Under the pieces are notes generated by a model that was given only the letters and a program-made list of their open reading frames with translations, ran no database searches and was not told the origin of the DNA. Below, piece after piece: positions 1-8,233 of a DNA stretch of 48,502 bases (within the stretch, counting starts at the first letter, position 1; every line of letters starts with the position of its first letter). Both the position numbers and the translations under genes were made by a program. The stretch is from a virus. The stretch is from positions 1 through 48,502 of IMG/VR virus record IMGVR_UViG_3300036770_006657; one strand, written 5' to 3'.

Positions 1-639
1 GATCTTGTGATATTCGCAGCGTCGATAACGTTTGAACCAAGGACCTCCTTCGGTGTAGTGCAGAGCTCTTGGATCCCCGTCTTCGGGTTCTTGATACCAG
101 CCCACCAGCCAGTTCCAGGTTTTGTCTATGCTGCCAATTTCATGATCTTGCAACCATTGAAAACGGTGTAGATACTGCCCGGACTGAGTGTTGATCAAGT
201 CCGGCGTCAATGCACGATTGGAGGCATGGGCGCAGTTCCAGAGTATCATGCTAGACCAGTTTTTTCGAGGGTACACGGTTTGTCTACAGTTGTCCATTTT
301 GATTGTTGCAGGAGGCCGATAATCATGTTTGACCACCATCACAGCATAGCGATCGTCGGCTTGTTTCCACAATGCATCCACGTCTGACAGCCACAAAAAA
401 TCACAGTCGCAAAACAAGGCCCATCCGCGATATTCCTGGAGATATGGAACCAAGAATCTTGTGTAGGTAAACTCTGTGGTGCTTAGTGGATCTCGAGGAC
501 GATTGTACAAGCCAGTGTCTTGTAGCTCACGTAGGTCCAGAGCTTCGATCTTGATGTCTGGTGTGTGTGCTTGTAAACTGTATTCGCAGACTTGATAAGC
601 GATGTCTTCTCTTATATCATAGCCTATAAATGCTTTCAT
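1..639 (-). CDS. Glycosyltransferase, GT-A type (3' end cut by window)
   Basis: Reading the minus strand from an ATG at 639-637 gives 213 codons that stay open to the window edge, so the C-terminus is missing. The protein begins MKAFIGYDIRED and contains CDCDFLW near residues 77-83. Its D78-x-D80 pair is the DxD motif with which GT-A glycosyltransferases bind metal and a nucleotide sugar. Tryptophan- and aspartate-rich stretches follow, as in phage and LPS glycosyltransferases. The start overlaps the stop of the upstream gene in an ATGA, so the two are probably translationally coupled. The likely role is transfer of a sugar to a host surface glycan, DNA or virion. The acceptor cannot be read from the sequence. 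Fold assignment is fairly secure; substrate is unknown. Confidence 0.8.
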   Translation of the reverse strand, partial: MKAFIGYDIREDIAYQVCEYSLQAHTPDIKIEALDLRELQDTGLYNRPRDPLSTTEFTYTRFLVPYLQEYRGWALFCDCDFLWLSDVDALWKQADDRYAVMVVKHDYRPPATIKMDNCRQTVYPRKNWSSMILWNCAHASNRALTPDLINTQSGQYLHRFQWLQDHEIGSIDKTWNWLVGWYQEPEDGDPRALHYTEGGPWFKRYRRCEYHKI

Positions 640-1409
640 CCTAACCTTTCAATATCGTCTTCGTCGGTGGCATCACCGTATTGTATCTCTATCACCTTCA
701 ACGGATGTTTTTGGCTGTCGTTGCACAGTTGATGCCACTGATTGTCGCGTATGTGCAGGGTTTGGTGAGCAATATATTGGCCCATATCTTCAACATCGGT
801 GCTGGCCATGTCGATAGTGAGCACACGGGCAATACCTTCGGCCACGAACCAGTGTTCACTGCGATGTCGATGTCGCTGCATGCTGAGACTAGCACCGGGG
901 TTCACAGTGAGTTCTTTCACTTTCACACGAGGATTGGGCGTGTGTAGCACGCGATAGTAGCCCCATGGCCGTTCGGTGCGTGGAGCTTTCCATTCTTCCA
1001 AGATCCAGGAGCTGGAATTGGCTTTGACAGCACCGCCCACTGCAAATCGGAATTCCAAGTTGTCGTCTTTGACATCCATTTCAGGTATGTTGGCACTCAC
1101 GCGATCGCCACCGTTGGCAAAAATGATGTGTGCATCGGGATACTGCTGTCTTACTGTCTGTATTGCCGCACGACTGCTGCCATCTGTGTCATCATAGTCT
1201 ATGATTTCGTCCACGAATTTCAGGCTGGCAACAATCTCACAGCGTTCTGCATAAGGCAGGAAGCTGCGTGCCTTTTTCCGCTGTAACCATGAATCCGAAT
1301 TTACTCCCGCTATCAATCGATCTCCGAGAGCTCGTGCGCTGCGTAGATAAGCGATATGACCACTGTGTATGGGATCAAACCCACCGGTGACTATTACAAT
1401 ATTTTCCAT
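636..1409 (-). CDS. Cytidylyltransferase-like / cupin fusion (nucleotide-sugar metabolism)
   Basis: A 257-residue protein with two domains. Residues 1-140 carry GGFDPIHSGH (9-18), the HxGH-type signature of the glycerol-3-phosphate cytidylyltransferase and RfaE C-terminal family, which activates a sugar or alcohol phosphate with CTP or ATP. Residues 148-250 begin RPWGYYRVLH and contain a histidine cluster (H180, H182, E185, H186), as in the cupin domain at the C-terminus of type II mannose-6-phosphate isomerase/GDP-mannose pyrophosphorylase. One chain therefore joins a nucleotidyltransferase to a metal-binding cupin. It is coupled by ATGA to the glycosyltransferase downstream, which suggests it prepares a donor for it. 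A late-promoter-like element lies 4 nt before the start and no Shine-Dalgarno is seen. The exact substrate is not inferable. Confidence 0.82.
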   Translation of the reverse strand: MENIVIVTGGFDPIHSGHIAYLRSARALGDRLIAGVNSDSWLQRKKARSFLPYAERCEIVASLKFVDEIIDYDDTDGSSRAAIQTVRQQYPDAHIIFANGGDRVSANIPEMDVKDDNLEFRFAVGGAVKANSSSWILEEWKAPRTERPWGYYRVLHTPNPRVKVKELTVNPGASLSMQRHRHRSEHWFVAEGIARVLTIDMASTDVEDMGQYIAHQTLHIRDNQWHQLCNDSQKHPLKVIEIQYGDATDEDDIERLG

Positions 1410-1413
1410 GTAA

Positions 1414-1421
1414 ATATTTAT
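1414..1421 (-). promoter_or_regulatory. T4-late-like promoter element, minus strand
   Basis: On the minus strand this reads ATAAATAT, matching the T4 late consensus TATAAATA in all but the first and last bases. It sits 4 nt before the start codon at 1409, so the transcript would be nearly leaderless. The assignment leans on the same element recurring before other genes here. Confidence 0.5.
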
Positions 1422-1452
1422 CTAGTAATATTATCAGTAAATATCTTAGATC

Positions 1453-2184
1453 ATGCGTGTGCACAATAGATGTCTTGATGTGGCTTGTGTCATTTACGGC
1501 AACGCCTATCACTGGGATTACGTCCAGAATCTTTATGTCATGATCACTCGCAACATTGATTCGGATGTGAGATTCCATGTTTTCACTGAACCCACACGGT
1601 TGGTCCCTGCACCATTTGTACGCCATGATTTGATAGAATGGCCGTCGGCTGCAAATCTGCGGGCTTGGTGGTACAAGATGCAGATGTTTGATCCGCGGCA
1701 TGGTCTGACTGGACCGTTGCTGTATCTAGATCTTGATGTGGTGATCACCGGAGATCTAGATTGGATAGCGCAGCTCGATCAAACCGCGTTTTGGACCATA
1801 CGGGATTTCCGATATCTTTGGCGCCCTTCATGGAAGGGCATGAACAGCAGTTTTTTGTACTGGAATCCGGCACGATATGCGCAAGTATGGAAAATTTTCT
1901 GCGAAAAACCAGTGAGTCATTGGGCCAAACAGTTTCCAGGCGATCAAGACTTTCTCACACATTATGTTCCTGGCACAGATATCAGATTCGTGGATCAAGA
2001 CATTGTTCAAAGCTACAGATGGCAAATCAAGGACGGCGGCATGGATCCAGTCACGCGTCAATACCGCCGCCCAGGCGCAGGCGCTGTGATTCCTGCCAGT
2101 TGCCGTATCATGGTGTTCCACGGATCTCCAAAACCCGCAGATGTGGCGGACATGACTGTGCAATCTTTATGGAATCATAAATAA
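1453..2184 (+). CDS. Glycosyltransferase, GT-A type
   Basis: A 243-residue protein with the GT-A nucleotide-sugar site LLYLDLDVV at residues 89-97 (D93-x-D95). Later motifs include GMNSSFLYWN and FPGDQDFL, the second typical of acceptor-side loops in GT8-like and related phage glycosyltransferases. It has no signal peptide or membrane segment, so it should act in the cytoplasm. It is divergent from the two minus-strand sugar genes, with only about 40 nt between starts, so the three probably form one glycan-modification locus. The C-terminus runs to within 20 nt of the next gene, whose late-type promoter lies across this stop codon. The family call is good; donor and acceptor are unknown. Confidence 0.82.
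   Translation: MRVHNRCLDVACVIYGNAYHWDYVQNLYVMITRNIDSDVRFHVFTEPTRLVPAPFVRHDLIEWPSAANLRAWWYKMQMFDPRHGLTGPLLYLDLDVVITGDLDWIAQLDQTAFWTIRDFRYLWRPSWKGMNSSFLYWNPARYAQVWKIFCEKPVSHWAKQFPGDQDFLTHYVPGTDIRFVDQDIVQSYRWQIKDGGMDPVTRQYRRPGAGAVIPASCRIMVFHGSPKPADVADMTVQSLWNHK
2177..2184 (+). promoter_or_regulatory. T4-late-like promoter element
   Basis: ATAAATAA lies across the stop of the glycosyltransferase gene and 17 nt before the ATG of the virion-type gene at 2202. The same 17-18 nt spacing recurs before 9196, 15616 and 22818. Confidence 0.6.
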
Positions 2185-2201
2185 CCTTGGGAGAACCACC
2201 G

Positions 2202-2759
2202 ATGACCACACGAACTTTTCAACAACAGCTACAGGGCTATGGCAATGAGCCCGTGACCATATCTGCTTCCATTGACGGGGCTGAAATTTATTCGGGCGCA
2301 ATAGACACTACCACGGATCCTTTTCCGTCGCTGCCAAACAATGAGAACTATGGTGTAGTTGCCTTTGAATGGACCAAAGACATTGCCTTTGCCGGACAAG
2401 TGACCATGACTATCACGCACACCGGCGATTCAGGGCTGGCCCTGGTCACTGATACATGGGCAGACTGGAGTCGCACATTTCCAGTGGATCCTGCCACAGG
2501 CAACGTGTATGTGACAACCAGTGGTGCCGGAAATCATGTGCAGTATTGGTATGAAGCAGCAGAGGATGCCCAAGGAACATTTGTTGAGAGTGATCCTTGT
2601 GCCAGCGTGACCATCAACGGTTACAATGTGCAGCAGATGCCAACACGAGACAGGGCCGGGCAACAATACTACACACTGACTCCGGGCGATGTGTTCACTG
2701 CTGTGATCAACGTAGATGCAGGCTATGCCAATGTGAATCCACCGCCGGGTGCGCCATAG
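2202..2759 (+). CDS. Probable virion structural protein, beta-rich
   Basis: The ATG at 2202 is preferred over an upstream in-frame TTG at 2187 because GGGAGA sits about 8 nt before it and the late-type element is 17 nt upstream. The product is 185 residues, rich in Thr, Gly, Asn and Asp, has one cysteine, and shows no membrane segment or enzymatic motif. Alternating hydrophobic and polar stretches (for example VTISASIDGAEIYSG and QVTMTITHTGDSG) suggest Ig-like beta strands, as in tail-fibre or decoration proteins. A strong intrinsic terminator follows at once, so this is a monocistronic late unit. A structural role is inferred from promoter type and composition. I do not recognise the family. 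Confidence 0.75.
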   Translation: MTTRTFQQQLQGYGNEPVTISASIDGAEIYSGAIDTTTDPFPSLPNNENYGVVAFEWTKDIAFAGQVTMTITHTGDSGLALVTDTWADWSRTFPVDPATGNVYVTTSGAGNHVQYWYEAAEDAQGTFVESDPCASVTINGYNVQQMPTRDRAGQQYYTLTPGDVFTAVINVDAGYANVNPPPGAP

Positions 2760-2780
2760 TCGCGTCAAACATGCAATCTA

Positions 2781-2807
2781 AAAACCCTGCCTAGAGCAGG
2801 GTTTTTT
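2781..2807 (+). terminator. Rho-independent terminator
   Basis: An inverted repeat AAAACCCTGC / GCAGGGTTTT with a 5-nt loop CTAGA is followed by a T tract. It lies 21 nt after the stop at 2759 and separates a late gene from the early-type promoters just downstream. Confidence 0.9.
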
Positions 2808-2811
2808 GTGG

Positions 2812-2840
2812 TTGACCAATAAATCTGCTATGTGTACAGT
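2812..2840 (+). promoter_or_regulatory. Sigma70-like promoter P1 of the AAA+ ATPase gene
   Basis: TTGACC at 2812-2817 and TACAGT at 2835-2840 are 17 bp apart. The hexamers resemble TTGACC-17-TACACT before the ligase and TTGACT-17-TACACT at 4077. It would give a leader of about 120 nt. Confidence 0.55.
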
Positions 2841-2906
2841 AGTCGATAAGCTGTCCAGCAACAGACATCGCAAAGTCAGTGCTTACTAACCAACAAATCA
2901 ACCTGG

Positions 2907-2935
2907 TTGATCACTAATTCGCAATCGCATATAAT
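2907..2935 (+). promoter_or_regulatory. Sigma70-like promoter P2 of the AAA+ ATPase gene
   Basis: TTGATC at 2907-2912 and a perfect TATAAT at 2930-2935 are separated by 17 bp. Transcription would start near 2942, leaving a leader of about 25 nt with AAGGAG 7 nt before the ATG at 2968. Confidence 0.7.
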
Positions 2936-2967
2936 TATTAGACAATAAACGCTAAAGGAGCTAGCAC

Positions 2968-3996
2968 ATGACTCAAGTGATATTTCGTAGTGGTACCTAT
3001 CGCAATCAAGATATTGCCGGATACCAGTTCACGCTGTTGCGTGATTACCAAACTGATGCCCGCGGCGGCAATGTTGTAGTGGCCAATGAAGGTACATTTC
3101 CGGGCATGCCGGAGCAGATCCGGGTGCGTGTTTCTAGTCTAGATGACATCCAGGTGGTGTCGGGAGAACGTGTGGAAAACACAGTAAAGTTTGAAAAACG
3201 TGCAGAACAACCCGCGGAGTCTGATGAGGCGATCATGGCTCGTATCCGCGAGCGCTTTGACATCCTCACAGAAATGACCAAGGCCTGTATCGCAGGCGAC
3301 ATCCGAGCCATGATCGTATCGGGCCCGCCGGGTGTGGGCAAGAGCTTTGGCATAGAGCAAGAAGTAGAAAAGGCCCAGCTGTTTGATACCGTTGCCAACA
3401 AGCGGCTGCGGGTGCAGGTTGTGAAAGGGTCGGCCACCGCCATCGGCTTGTACCAGACCCTGTACCATCATTCAGATGCCAACTGCATGTTGGTATTTGA
3501 CGACTGTGACAGTATCTTGCTGGACGATGTGAGTTTGAACTTGCTGAAAGGCGCCCTGGATTCAGGCAAGAAGCGTACCATTTCGTGGCTTTCGGAAAGC
3601 TCGGCTCTGCGCCGCGAAGGCATCCCTGACAGATTCGAGTTCAAGGGCTCGGTGATTTTCATCACCAATCTCAAGTTTGATCAGATGAAGAGCCAAAAAC
3701 TGCGGGATCACTTGGATGCACTGCAGAGTCGTTGCCACTATCTTGATCTTACCTTGGATACCATGCGCGACAAGATCCTGCGCATACGCCAGATCGCCCA
3801 AGACGGCATGCTGTTTTCCAACTACGATTTTTCCACTACCGAACAGGAAGAGATTGTGCAATTTATGTCGCAGAATCAGAATCGCCTGCGTGAGATGAGC
3901 CTGCGAATGGCACTGAAGATCGCAGACTTGCGTAAACTCAGTGCCGACCGTTGGACCAGATTGGCTGAAACCACTTGCATGAAAGTGGGTGGCTAA
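2968..3996 (+). CDS. AAA+ family ATPase (phage replication/repair type)
   Basis: A 342-residue protein. Its N-terminal ~80 residues are non-ATPase; then comes Walker A GPPGVGKS (119-126), Walker B MLVFDDCD (174-181) and a sensor-1-like FITNLKFD near residue 225. The C-terminal part is helical, as in AAA+ lid domains. It is not a recognisable gp44 clamp loader, which has a different Walker A context, and it lacks an SRC motif. The start has AAGGAG at 2955-2960. Two sigma70-like promoters precede it and a strong terminator follows, so it is an independent early transcription unit. Similar AAA+ proteins occur in marine T4-like phages, to my recollection without an assigned role. ATPase activity is well supported; the partner or substrate is not. 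Confidence 0.88.
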   Translation: MTQVIFRSGTYRNQDIAGYQFTLLRDYQTDARGGNVVVANEGTFPGMPEQIRVRVSSLDDIQVVSGERVENTVKFEKRAEQPAESDEAIMARIRERFDILTEMTKACIAGDIRAMIVSGPPGVGKSFGIEQEVEKAQLFDTVANKRLRVQVVKGSATAIGLYQTLYHHSDANCMLVFDDCDSILLDDVSLNLLKGALDSGKKRTISWLSESSALRREGIPDRFEFKGSVIFITNLKFDQMKSQKLRDHLDALQSRCHYLDLTLDTMRDKILRIRQIAQDGMLFSNYDFSTTEQEEIVQFMSQNQNRLREMSLRMALKIADLRKLSADRWTRLAETTCMKVGG

Positions 3997-4047
3997 AGAT
4001 AGCAGTACCTGGTCGCCACATAGTCTAGCTCCTAGGCGACTGGTTTG

Positions 4048-4078
4048 GAGGATGGTAGAGATACCATCCTCTTTTTTT
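4048..4078 (+). terminator. Rho-independent terminator
   Basis: GAGGATGGTA / TACCATCCTC form a 10-bp perfect stem around a GAGA loop, followed by seven T. This ends the AAA+ ATPase unit. The T tract runs into the -35 box of the next promoter. Confidence 0.95.
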
Positions 4079-4105
4079 GACTTTTGTTTCTGTGCATGTT
4101 ACACT
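4077..4105 (+). promoter_or_regulatory. Sigma70-like promoter with extended -10; leaderless start
   Basis: TTGACT at 4077-4082, 17 bp, then TACACT at 4100-4105 preceded by TGT (extended -10). The start codon of the next gene begins 6 nt after the -10 ends, which is where transcription should begin. No Shine-Dalgarno is visible, so the mRNA is probably leaderless. Confidence 0.65.
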
Positions 4106-4110
4106 GAATC

Positions 4111-4974
4111 ATGTCTACAACCATGACCGTCCAATTGGCAAACGCATACGATCTTGTTTTTGATATCTACCAAGATGAGATTTCACAACTCTGGCTGGAT
4201 CGAATGGCACAAAGGCACGCCTGGCCCATGGACGATGCTCGTAGATTCTACGGGTTTGACAATTTGGAAACACAAAGACAGGATGCTGAGTCCAGATTGT
4301 TGCAAGACATTGATACTATAAATCAGTATCAGCACATCATACATCGAGCATGGACCAGCATTGACGATCAAGATCTTTTGAATTATCTGCATCATGTGTT
4401 TGAAGAGTATCACGGCCTCCTTGATCAACAGAACACAGAATGGTGGCATACAGCACCCAAGTCAGTGCAACAGGCACTGGCACAGCTCAACATTGACATA
4501 CATCGGGCCGAGTCAGTGACCCGCAATCCCCAGCCTAGATTTGTATGCACATGGTTTGGTCAACCCAAAACACACCAGTTCACACTGGAACAGATCAAAA
4601 AACATGGACGGTTGCATACTGAATGGGGTGGTGTGTACATCAATTATGTAGAAATTGGCAAGACCCTAGAAAATCTTTTCCATGACAACGACACTTATAT
4701 CGGAGCAGATGCTTTCAAACCATTTCGCCATTACAGCAGTGATTTTGTAGTGAGATTCTTTGATCAAACACCCAACATCGACGGTATCACTAAATATTAT
4801 TTTCAGCACGAAGATTTTTTCCGCAGTCACGGTATAGATTCGCCAGGTCATGAATTTGCACTGCCGTATGTTTTTAAGGTGGGCCAACTGCGTAACACCG
4901 ATCGCAACCTCACTATCAACGCCATCAGACCACGTCAACACATAACCAATATCGGCATACATGAAACGAGCTAG
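4111..4974 (+). CDS. Hypothetical protein upstream of uvsW
   Basis: A 287-residue soluble protein, rich in His, Gln, Asp and aromatic residues, with no signal peptide, membrane segment or motif that I recognise. The N-terminal half (residues 1-150) is predicted helical, with a Glu/Gln-rich stretch around DNLETQRQDAESRL. The C-terminal half contains conserved-looking aromatic patches such as HTEWGGVYINYVEIGKT. It overlaps uvsW by 14 nt, so the pair is co-transcribed from the promoter at 4077. The arrangement suggests a role linked to replication or recombination, but this is context only. The absence of a ribosome binding site fits a leaderless start. Confidence 0.8.
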   Translation: MSTTMTVQLANAYDLVFDIYQDEISQLWLDRMAQRHAWPMDDARRFYGFDNLETQRQDAESRLLQDIDTINQYQHIIHRAWTSIDDQDLLNYLHHVFEEYHGLLDQQNTEWWHTAPKSVQQALAQLNIDIHRAESVTRNPQPRFVCTWFGQPKTHQFTLEQIKKHGRLHTEWGGVYINYVEIGKTLENLFHDNDTYIGADAFKPFRHYSSDFVVRFFDQTPNIDGITKYYFQHEDFFRSHGIDSPGHEFALPYVFKVGQLRNTDRNLTINAIRPRQHITNIGIHETS

Positions 4975-6427
4975 ATTGATCATACGAGATGAAGTCAATG
5001 TCAAGATCGAGGGACTGGAACTGGATGCCAGACGTAAACTTGTAAACACTTTCAAGTACGACGTGCCCTATGCACGTTATCTTCCTGCAGTGCGTCTGGG
5101 ACGCTGGGATGGCAAAGTATCATATTTCCAGTTGGGCGGCAGTACCTACGTGAATCTTCTGCCTGAGATTATACCCATCTTAGAGGACTTCAACTACGAC
5201 ATCGAGCTGGATGATCAACGCGAATATCGGACCACGTTTGACTTCAAACCTGTCACAGAAGACACTTATGCAGACATTGCGTGGCCCACGGGACATCCTG
5301 CTGAGGGCGATCCGATACAGTTGAGAGATTATCAGGTAGACATCATCAATCAGTTCTTGGCCAATCCGCAGTGCCTGCAGGAAGTGGCCACTGGTGCTGG
5401 CAAAACCATCATGACGGCCGCTCTCAGCGAACGTGTGGAACAGCATGGTCGTTCGATCGTGATCGTGCCCAACAAGAGTCTTGTGACGCAGACCGAACGA
5501 GACTACAAGAACATGCAGTTGGATGTGGGTGTGTTCTTTGGCGATAGAAAAGAATTTGGTCACAGGCACACCATCTGCACCTGGCAGAGTCTCAATGTGC
5601 TGTTGAAAAACACGCGCAATCAAATGGCCGACATAACCATACAAGAATTTTTAGAGGACGTGGTGTGTGTGATCGTGGACGAAGTACACATGGCCAAGGC
5701 CGATGCTCTCAAGACCTTGCTCACCGGTGTCATGGCGCAAGTGCCGATCCGATGGGGTCTCACAGGAACCATACCCAAGGAAGCATTTGAAAGCCAGGCT
5801 CTGCTGGTAAGTCTAGGCCCCGTTATCAATCGATTGGCAGCAGTTGACCTGCAGGATCAGGGCGTTTTGGCACAGTGTCATGTCAACATCGTGCAACTGG
5901 TGGACGCGGTAGAACACAGCAACTACCAGAGCGAACTCAAATATCTCTTGGAAGAATACGGCAGACTGGATGCCATGGCCAGCCTCATACGTGAAGTGAA
6001 CGAGACTGGCAACACCTTGGTTCTGGTGGATCGTATCTCGGCCGGACAAGAGCTAGTCGCTCGATTAAATAATGCAACATTCATTTCCGGAGCCACCAAG
6101 GCCGGGGAAAGGCAAGAACACTATGACGAAATCGCTGATGCTGACGGCAAGATCATTGTGGCCACTTACGGCGTTGCCGCTGTGGGTATCAACATACCTC
6201 GTATTTTCAACCTGGTGCTGGTGGAGCCTGGCAAGAGTTTTGTTCGGGTGATACAGAGCATCGGTCGCGGCATCAGAAAGGCCGAAGACAAAGATCATGT
6301 ACAAATCTGGGACATTACCTCTACCTGCAAATTCGCGAAAAGGCACTTGACCAAACGCAAAGTCTTCTACAAAGAAGCACGATACCCTTTCACACAGGAA
6401 CGACTAGAATGGCAACAGATCAAATAG
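4961..6427 (+). CDS. uvsW: UvsW-like recombination/repair DNA helicase
   Basis: A 488-residue superfamily 2 helicase. The first ~115 residues resemble the UvsW N-terminal DNA-binding domain (RWDGKVSYF). The helicase core has LRDYQ as the Q-like motif, Walker A ATGAGKT (143-149), DEVH (240-243), TGT (268-270) and motif VI QSIGRGIRK near residue 433. T4 UvsW unwinds branched DNA and R-loops and moves the phage from origin-dependent to recombination-dependent replication. Length is close to T4 UvsW (about 500 residues). It overlaps the upstream hypothetical gene by 14 nt and shares its promoter. All core helicase motifs are present, so activity is expected. Confidence 0.95.
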   Translation: MKRARLIIRDEVNVKIEGLELDARRKLVNTFKYDVPYARYLPAVRLGRWDGKVSYFQLGGSTYVNLLPEIIPILEDFNYDIELDDQREYRTTFDFKPVTEDTYADIAWPTGHPAEGDPIQLRDYQVDIINQFLANPQCLQEVATGAGKTIMTAALSERVEQHGRSIVIVPNKSLVTQTERDYKNMQLDVGVFFGDRKEFGHRHTICTWQSLNVLLKNTRNQMADITIQEFLEDVVCVIVDEVHMAKADALKTLLTGVMAQVPIRWGLTGTIPKEAFESQALLVSLGPVINRLAAVDLQDQGVLAQCHVNIVQLVDAVEHSNYQSELKYLLEEYGRLDAMASLIREVNETGNTLVLVDRISAGQELVARLNNATFISGATKAGERQEHYDEIADADGKIIVATYGVAAVGINIPRIFNLVLVEPGKSFVRVIQSIGRGIRKAEDKDHVQIWDITSTCKFAKRHLTKRKVFYKEARYPFTQERLEWQQIK

Positions 6428-6469
6428 TTTTGCAATTGTCTCCGTGCCAGCGATCGTAGTTTAATACTC

Positions 6470-6499
6470 TTGACTTTGCGCGATCGATGATGTTATAGT
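6470..6499 (+). promoter_or_regulatory. Sigma70-like promoter
   Basis: TTGACT at 6470-6475 and TATAGT at 6494-6499 are separated by 18 bp, in the 135-nt gap after uvsW. It would drive the replication cluster from 6563 to 8820, with a leader of about 60-95 nt depending on the start codon used. Confidence 0.65.
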
Positions 6500-6562
6500 A
6501 ACATTTAGTATATTTGTTCTGTAAATACACTGCTAATAGTTCCTCATAAACTGTTAGATCAG

Positions 6563-7114
6563 ATGGTAGTTGCCACTACGCGATCTGCACTTTTATTTAT
6601 GCAGGTGAAGAAAATTCGAATACTGACCTTAGAAAACTTGGCCTACGAGCTTGATACCCTGCCCGAAGAGATCGACGACATGCGGTTCTCGATACTGGAC
6701 AACTCAGATCCCACCAATCCGGATTACTACTGTATTCCATTGATATTTCTCGAAAGTTTCAACTGCCCAGCACTGGTGCTGAGAATTGGAGAGCATGTCA
6801 TCAAGATGCCCATGGATTGGCATATCTTGATCGGAGAGCCCGACTTTGGAGATCTTGAAATGCTGCCTCTGACATCCATCAATGATCGCGGATTCACGGT
6901 GTTTGAATTCAATCCATTGAGCAGTTTCAGACCCAGTTTTCCCGAGGTAGAAATCATCGATGTCTATCAGGAAGTCACGTGGTACAGTCCCAAACTCAAG
7001 AACGGGCAGATTCTATGTGTTCCGTTGAACAGTGATCCACGGCCTGAGTGTGTGTACTTTGCCAAAGAAATAAGCCGTAACTGTGAAATAGTGGATTACA
7101 ATCAGGCCTGGTGA
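6563..7114 (+). CDS. Conserved hypothetical protein in replication cluster
   Basis: The reading frame opens at an ATG at 6563. A second in-frame ATG at 6599 gives MQVKKIRILTLENLAYEL and may be the real start, since neither has a good Shine-Dalgarno and the first 12 residues look uncharged and atypical. The product (183 or 171 residues) is acidic, mixed alpha/beta and cytoplasmic, with no recognised catalytic motif. Its stop overlaps the next start in GTGA. It lies between uvsW and a probable clamp-loader subunit, behind a sigma70-like promoter, which points to early expression and a replication-linked function. I cannot match it to RegA or to gp44/gp45. Confidence 0.8.
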   Translation: MVVATTRSALLFMQVKKIRILTLENLAYELDTLPEEIDDMRFSILDNSDPTNPDYYCIPLIFLESFNCPALVLRIGEHVIKMPMDWHILIGEPDFGDLEMLPLTSINDRGFTVFEFNPLSSFRPSFPEVEIIDVYQEVTWYSPKLKNGQILCVPLNSDPRPECVYFAKEISRNCEIVDYNQAW

Positions 7115-7563
7115 AATCAAACATGGACAAGCTCGGTATCGCCAATGAAATGGCACAGTTCGATCGCAAGAATCGTGGATTCTATGACGAGCTCACAGAG
7201 GAAGAACGTCGTAAATTTTCCAATTATCTCATGATCAGATGGGGGTCTTCGGTAGAAGGCACGCGCGAAGTTCAGGAATACTATGTACAAAGCACCAATC
7301 ATTATCTGAATCGACATTTTTTCGCAATCAATCGACATCCCAAGCTACAATGGTTGTGTGCCACGGCCGTGAGCCCGGCTCTGGGCACACATCGTCATCC
7401 CTGGATCGCCCCCAAGAAAAAAGATGGCGGGTCCGGGCCAATTAAAAAAACACTGATGGCTTTGTATCCAAACATGAAGCAGTCAGACATCGACATGTTG
7501 GCACGACTGGTCGACAGTCGAGAACTAAAGGAACTGGTGCGTGACCACGGAGACACAAACTAA
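7111..7563 (+). CDS. Probable clamp-loader small subunit (gp62-like)
   Basis: 150 residues from a GTG at 7111 that overlaps the previous stop in GTGA; an ATG at 7123 is the alternative. The central pattern of a helical segment, a paired-aromatic NRHFF stretch, HPKLQWLCA, and a final helical segment ending RELKELVRD resembles, to my eye, the small clamp-loader subunit gp62 of marine T4-like phages. T4 gp62 acts with gp44 to load the gp45 sliding clamp. The resemblance is weak at sequence level, and no gp44 or gp45 gene is present in the window. Its neighbours (a zinc-finger protein and a DnaE-like protein) are typical companions in such phages as I remember them. Treat the name as tentative. 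Confidence 0.55.
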   Translation: MKSNMDKLGIANEMAQFDRKNRGFYDELTEEERRKFSNYLMIRWGSSVEGTREVQEYYVQSTNHYLNRHFFAINRHPKLQWLCATAVSPALGTHRHPWIAPKKKDGGSGPIKKTLMALYPNMKQSDIDMLARLVDSRELKELVRDHGDTN

Positions 7564-8233
7564 TCTACATTGCCCCTACTGCCAACGAGAATTCCGGCGT
7601 GCCTCTAGTCTAGAGATACATGTCTGTGAACAAAAACGCCGTAGACAAGAGCAAGACACACCGGCTGTGAGGCTGGCGTTCCATGCGTTCTTGGAATTCT
7701 TCCGTGTTCTACAAGGCTCGGCTCGGCTCAAGAGCCGTGAAGATTTCATGACCAGTCCTTATTACCGAGCATTTGTCAAATGGGCCCACTACTGTGTGAA
7801 CACACGGGCCATAGAGCCCGAACGTTTCTTGGCCTGGCTGTTGACCAACAATCACAGGATTGATGCCTGGGCCAGTGATTCCAAGTATGAACAATATCTC
7901 ATGCAGCATGTACGTCAGGAATCGGCAGAATCTGCATTGGCACGTGCAGTGGAATCTGCACTAGACTGGAATGAACGCACGGGCAATCTGGATCGTGACT
8001 ATCTCAGATATGGAAATCATAACATGCTGTGTCATGCCATCACCACGGGACGCGTCACTGCCTGGGTGTTGTACAATTGCGAAAGTGGTCAGGCTCTGCT
8101 GTCCGCTCTGAGTCCAGAACATCTTGCCATGGTATGGCCGTGGATCGACAGCGAGTACTGGGGACAAAGATTTGGTCTCTACCCTGCAGATCGCGCCTGG
8201 GCACAAGAAATCCTACAACGACAAGGATGGTGA
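7541..8233 (+). CDS. C2H2 zinc-finger protein conserved in marine T4-like phages
   Basis: 230 residues from a GTG at 7541, overlapping the previous gene by 23 nt. Residues about 9-29 (HCPYCQREF then SLEIHVC) form a CxxC...HxxxC zinc knuckle of the C2H2/C2HC type, followed by a basic linker. The rest is helical with conserved motifs SPYYRAFVKW, YGNHNMLCHA and WVLYNCESG. I recall this domain order from cyanophage and pelagiphage genomes, where the protein is uncharacterised. The N-terminal finger suggests nucleic-acid binding. The stop overlaps the next ATG as TGATG. A role in replication or late transcription is inference from position only. Confidence 0.85.
   Translation: MTTETQTNLHCPYCQREFRRASSLEIHVCEQKRRRQEQDTPAVRLAFHAFLEFFRVLQGSARLKSREDFMTSPYYRAFVKWAHYCVNTRAIEPERFLAWLLTNNHRIDAWASDSKYEQYLMQHVRQESAESALARAVESALDWNERTGNLDRDYLRYGNHNMLCHAITTGRVTAWVLYNCESGQALLSALSPEHLAMVWPWIDSEYWGQRFGLYPADRAWAQEILQRQGW

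Noticed and set aside
2968-3996. AAA+ ATPase as T4 gp44 clamp loader.
   Set aside because: It lacks the SRC motif and gp44-like domain order, has an extra N-terminal domain, and is a monocistronic unit far from the gp62-like gene.
8029-8232. Upstream extension of the DnaE-like frame to 8029.
   Set aside because: It lies wholly inside the zinc-finger gene and gives non-protein-like sequence; the TGATG start at 8233 fits the genome's pattern.
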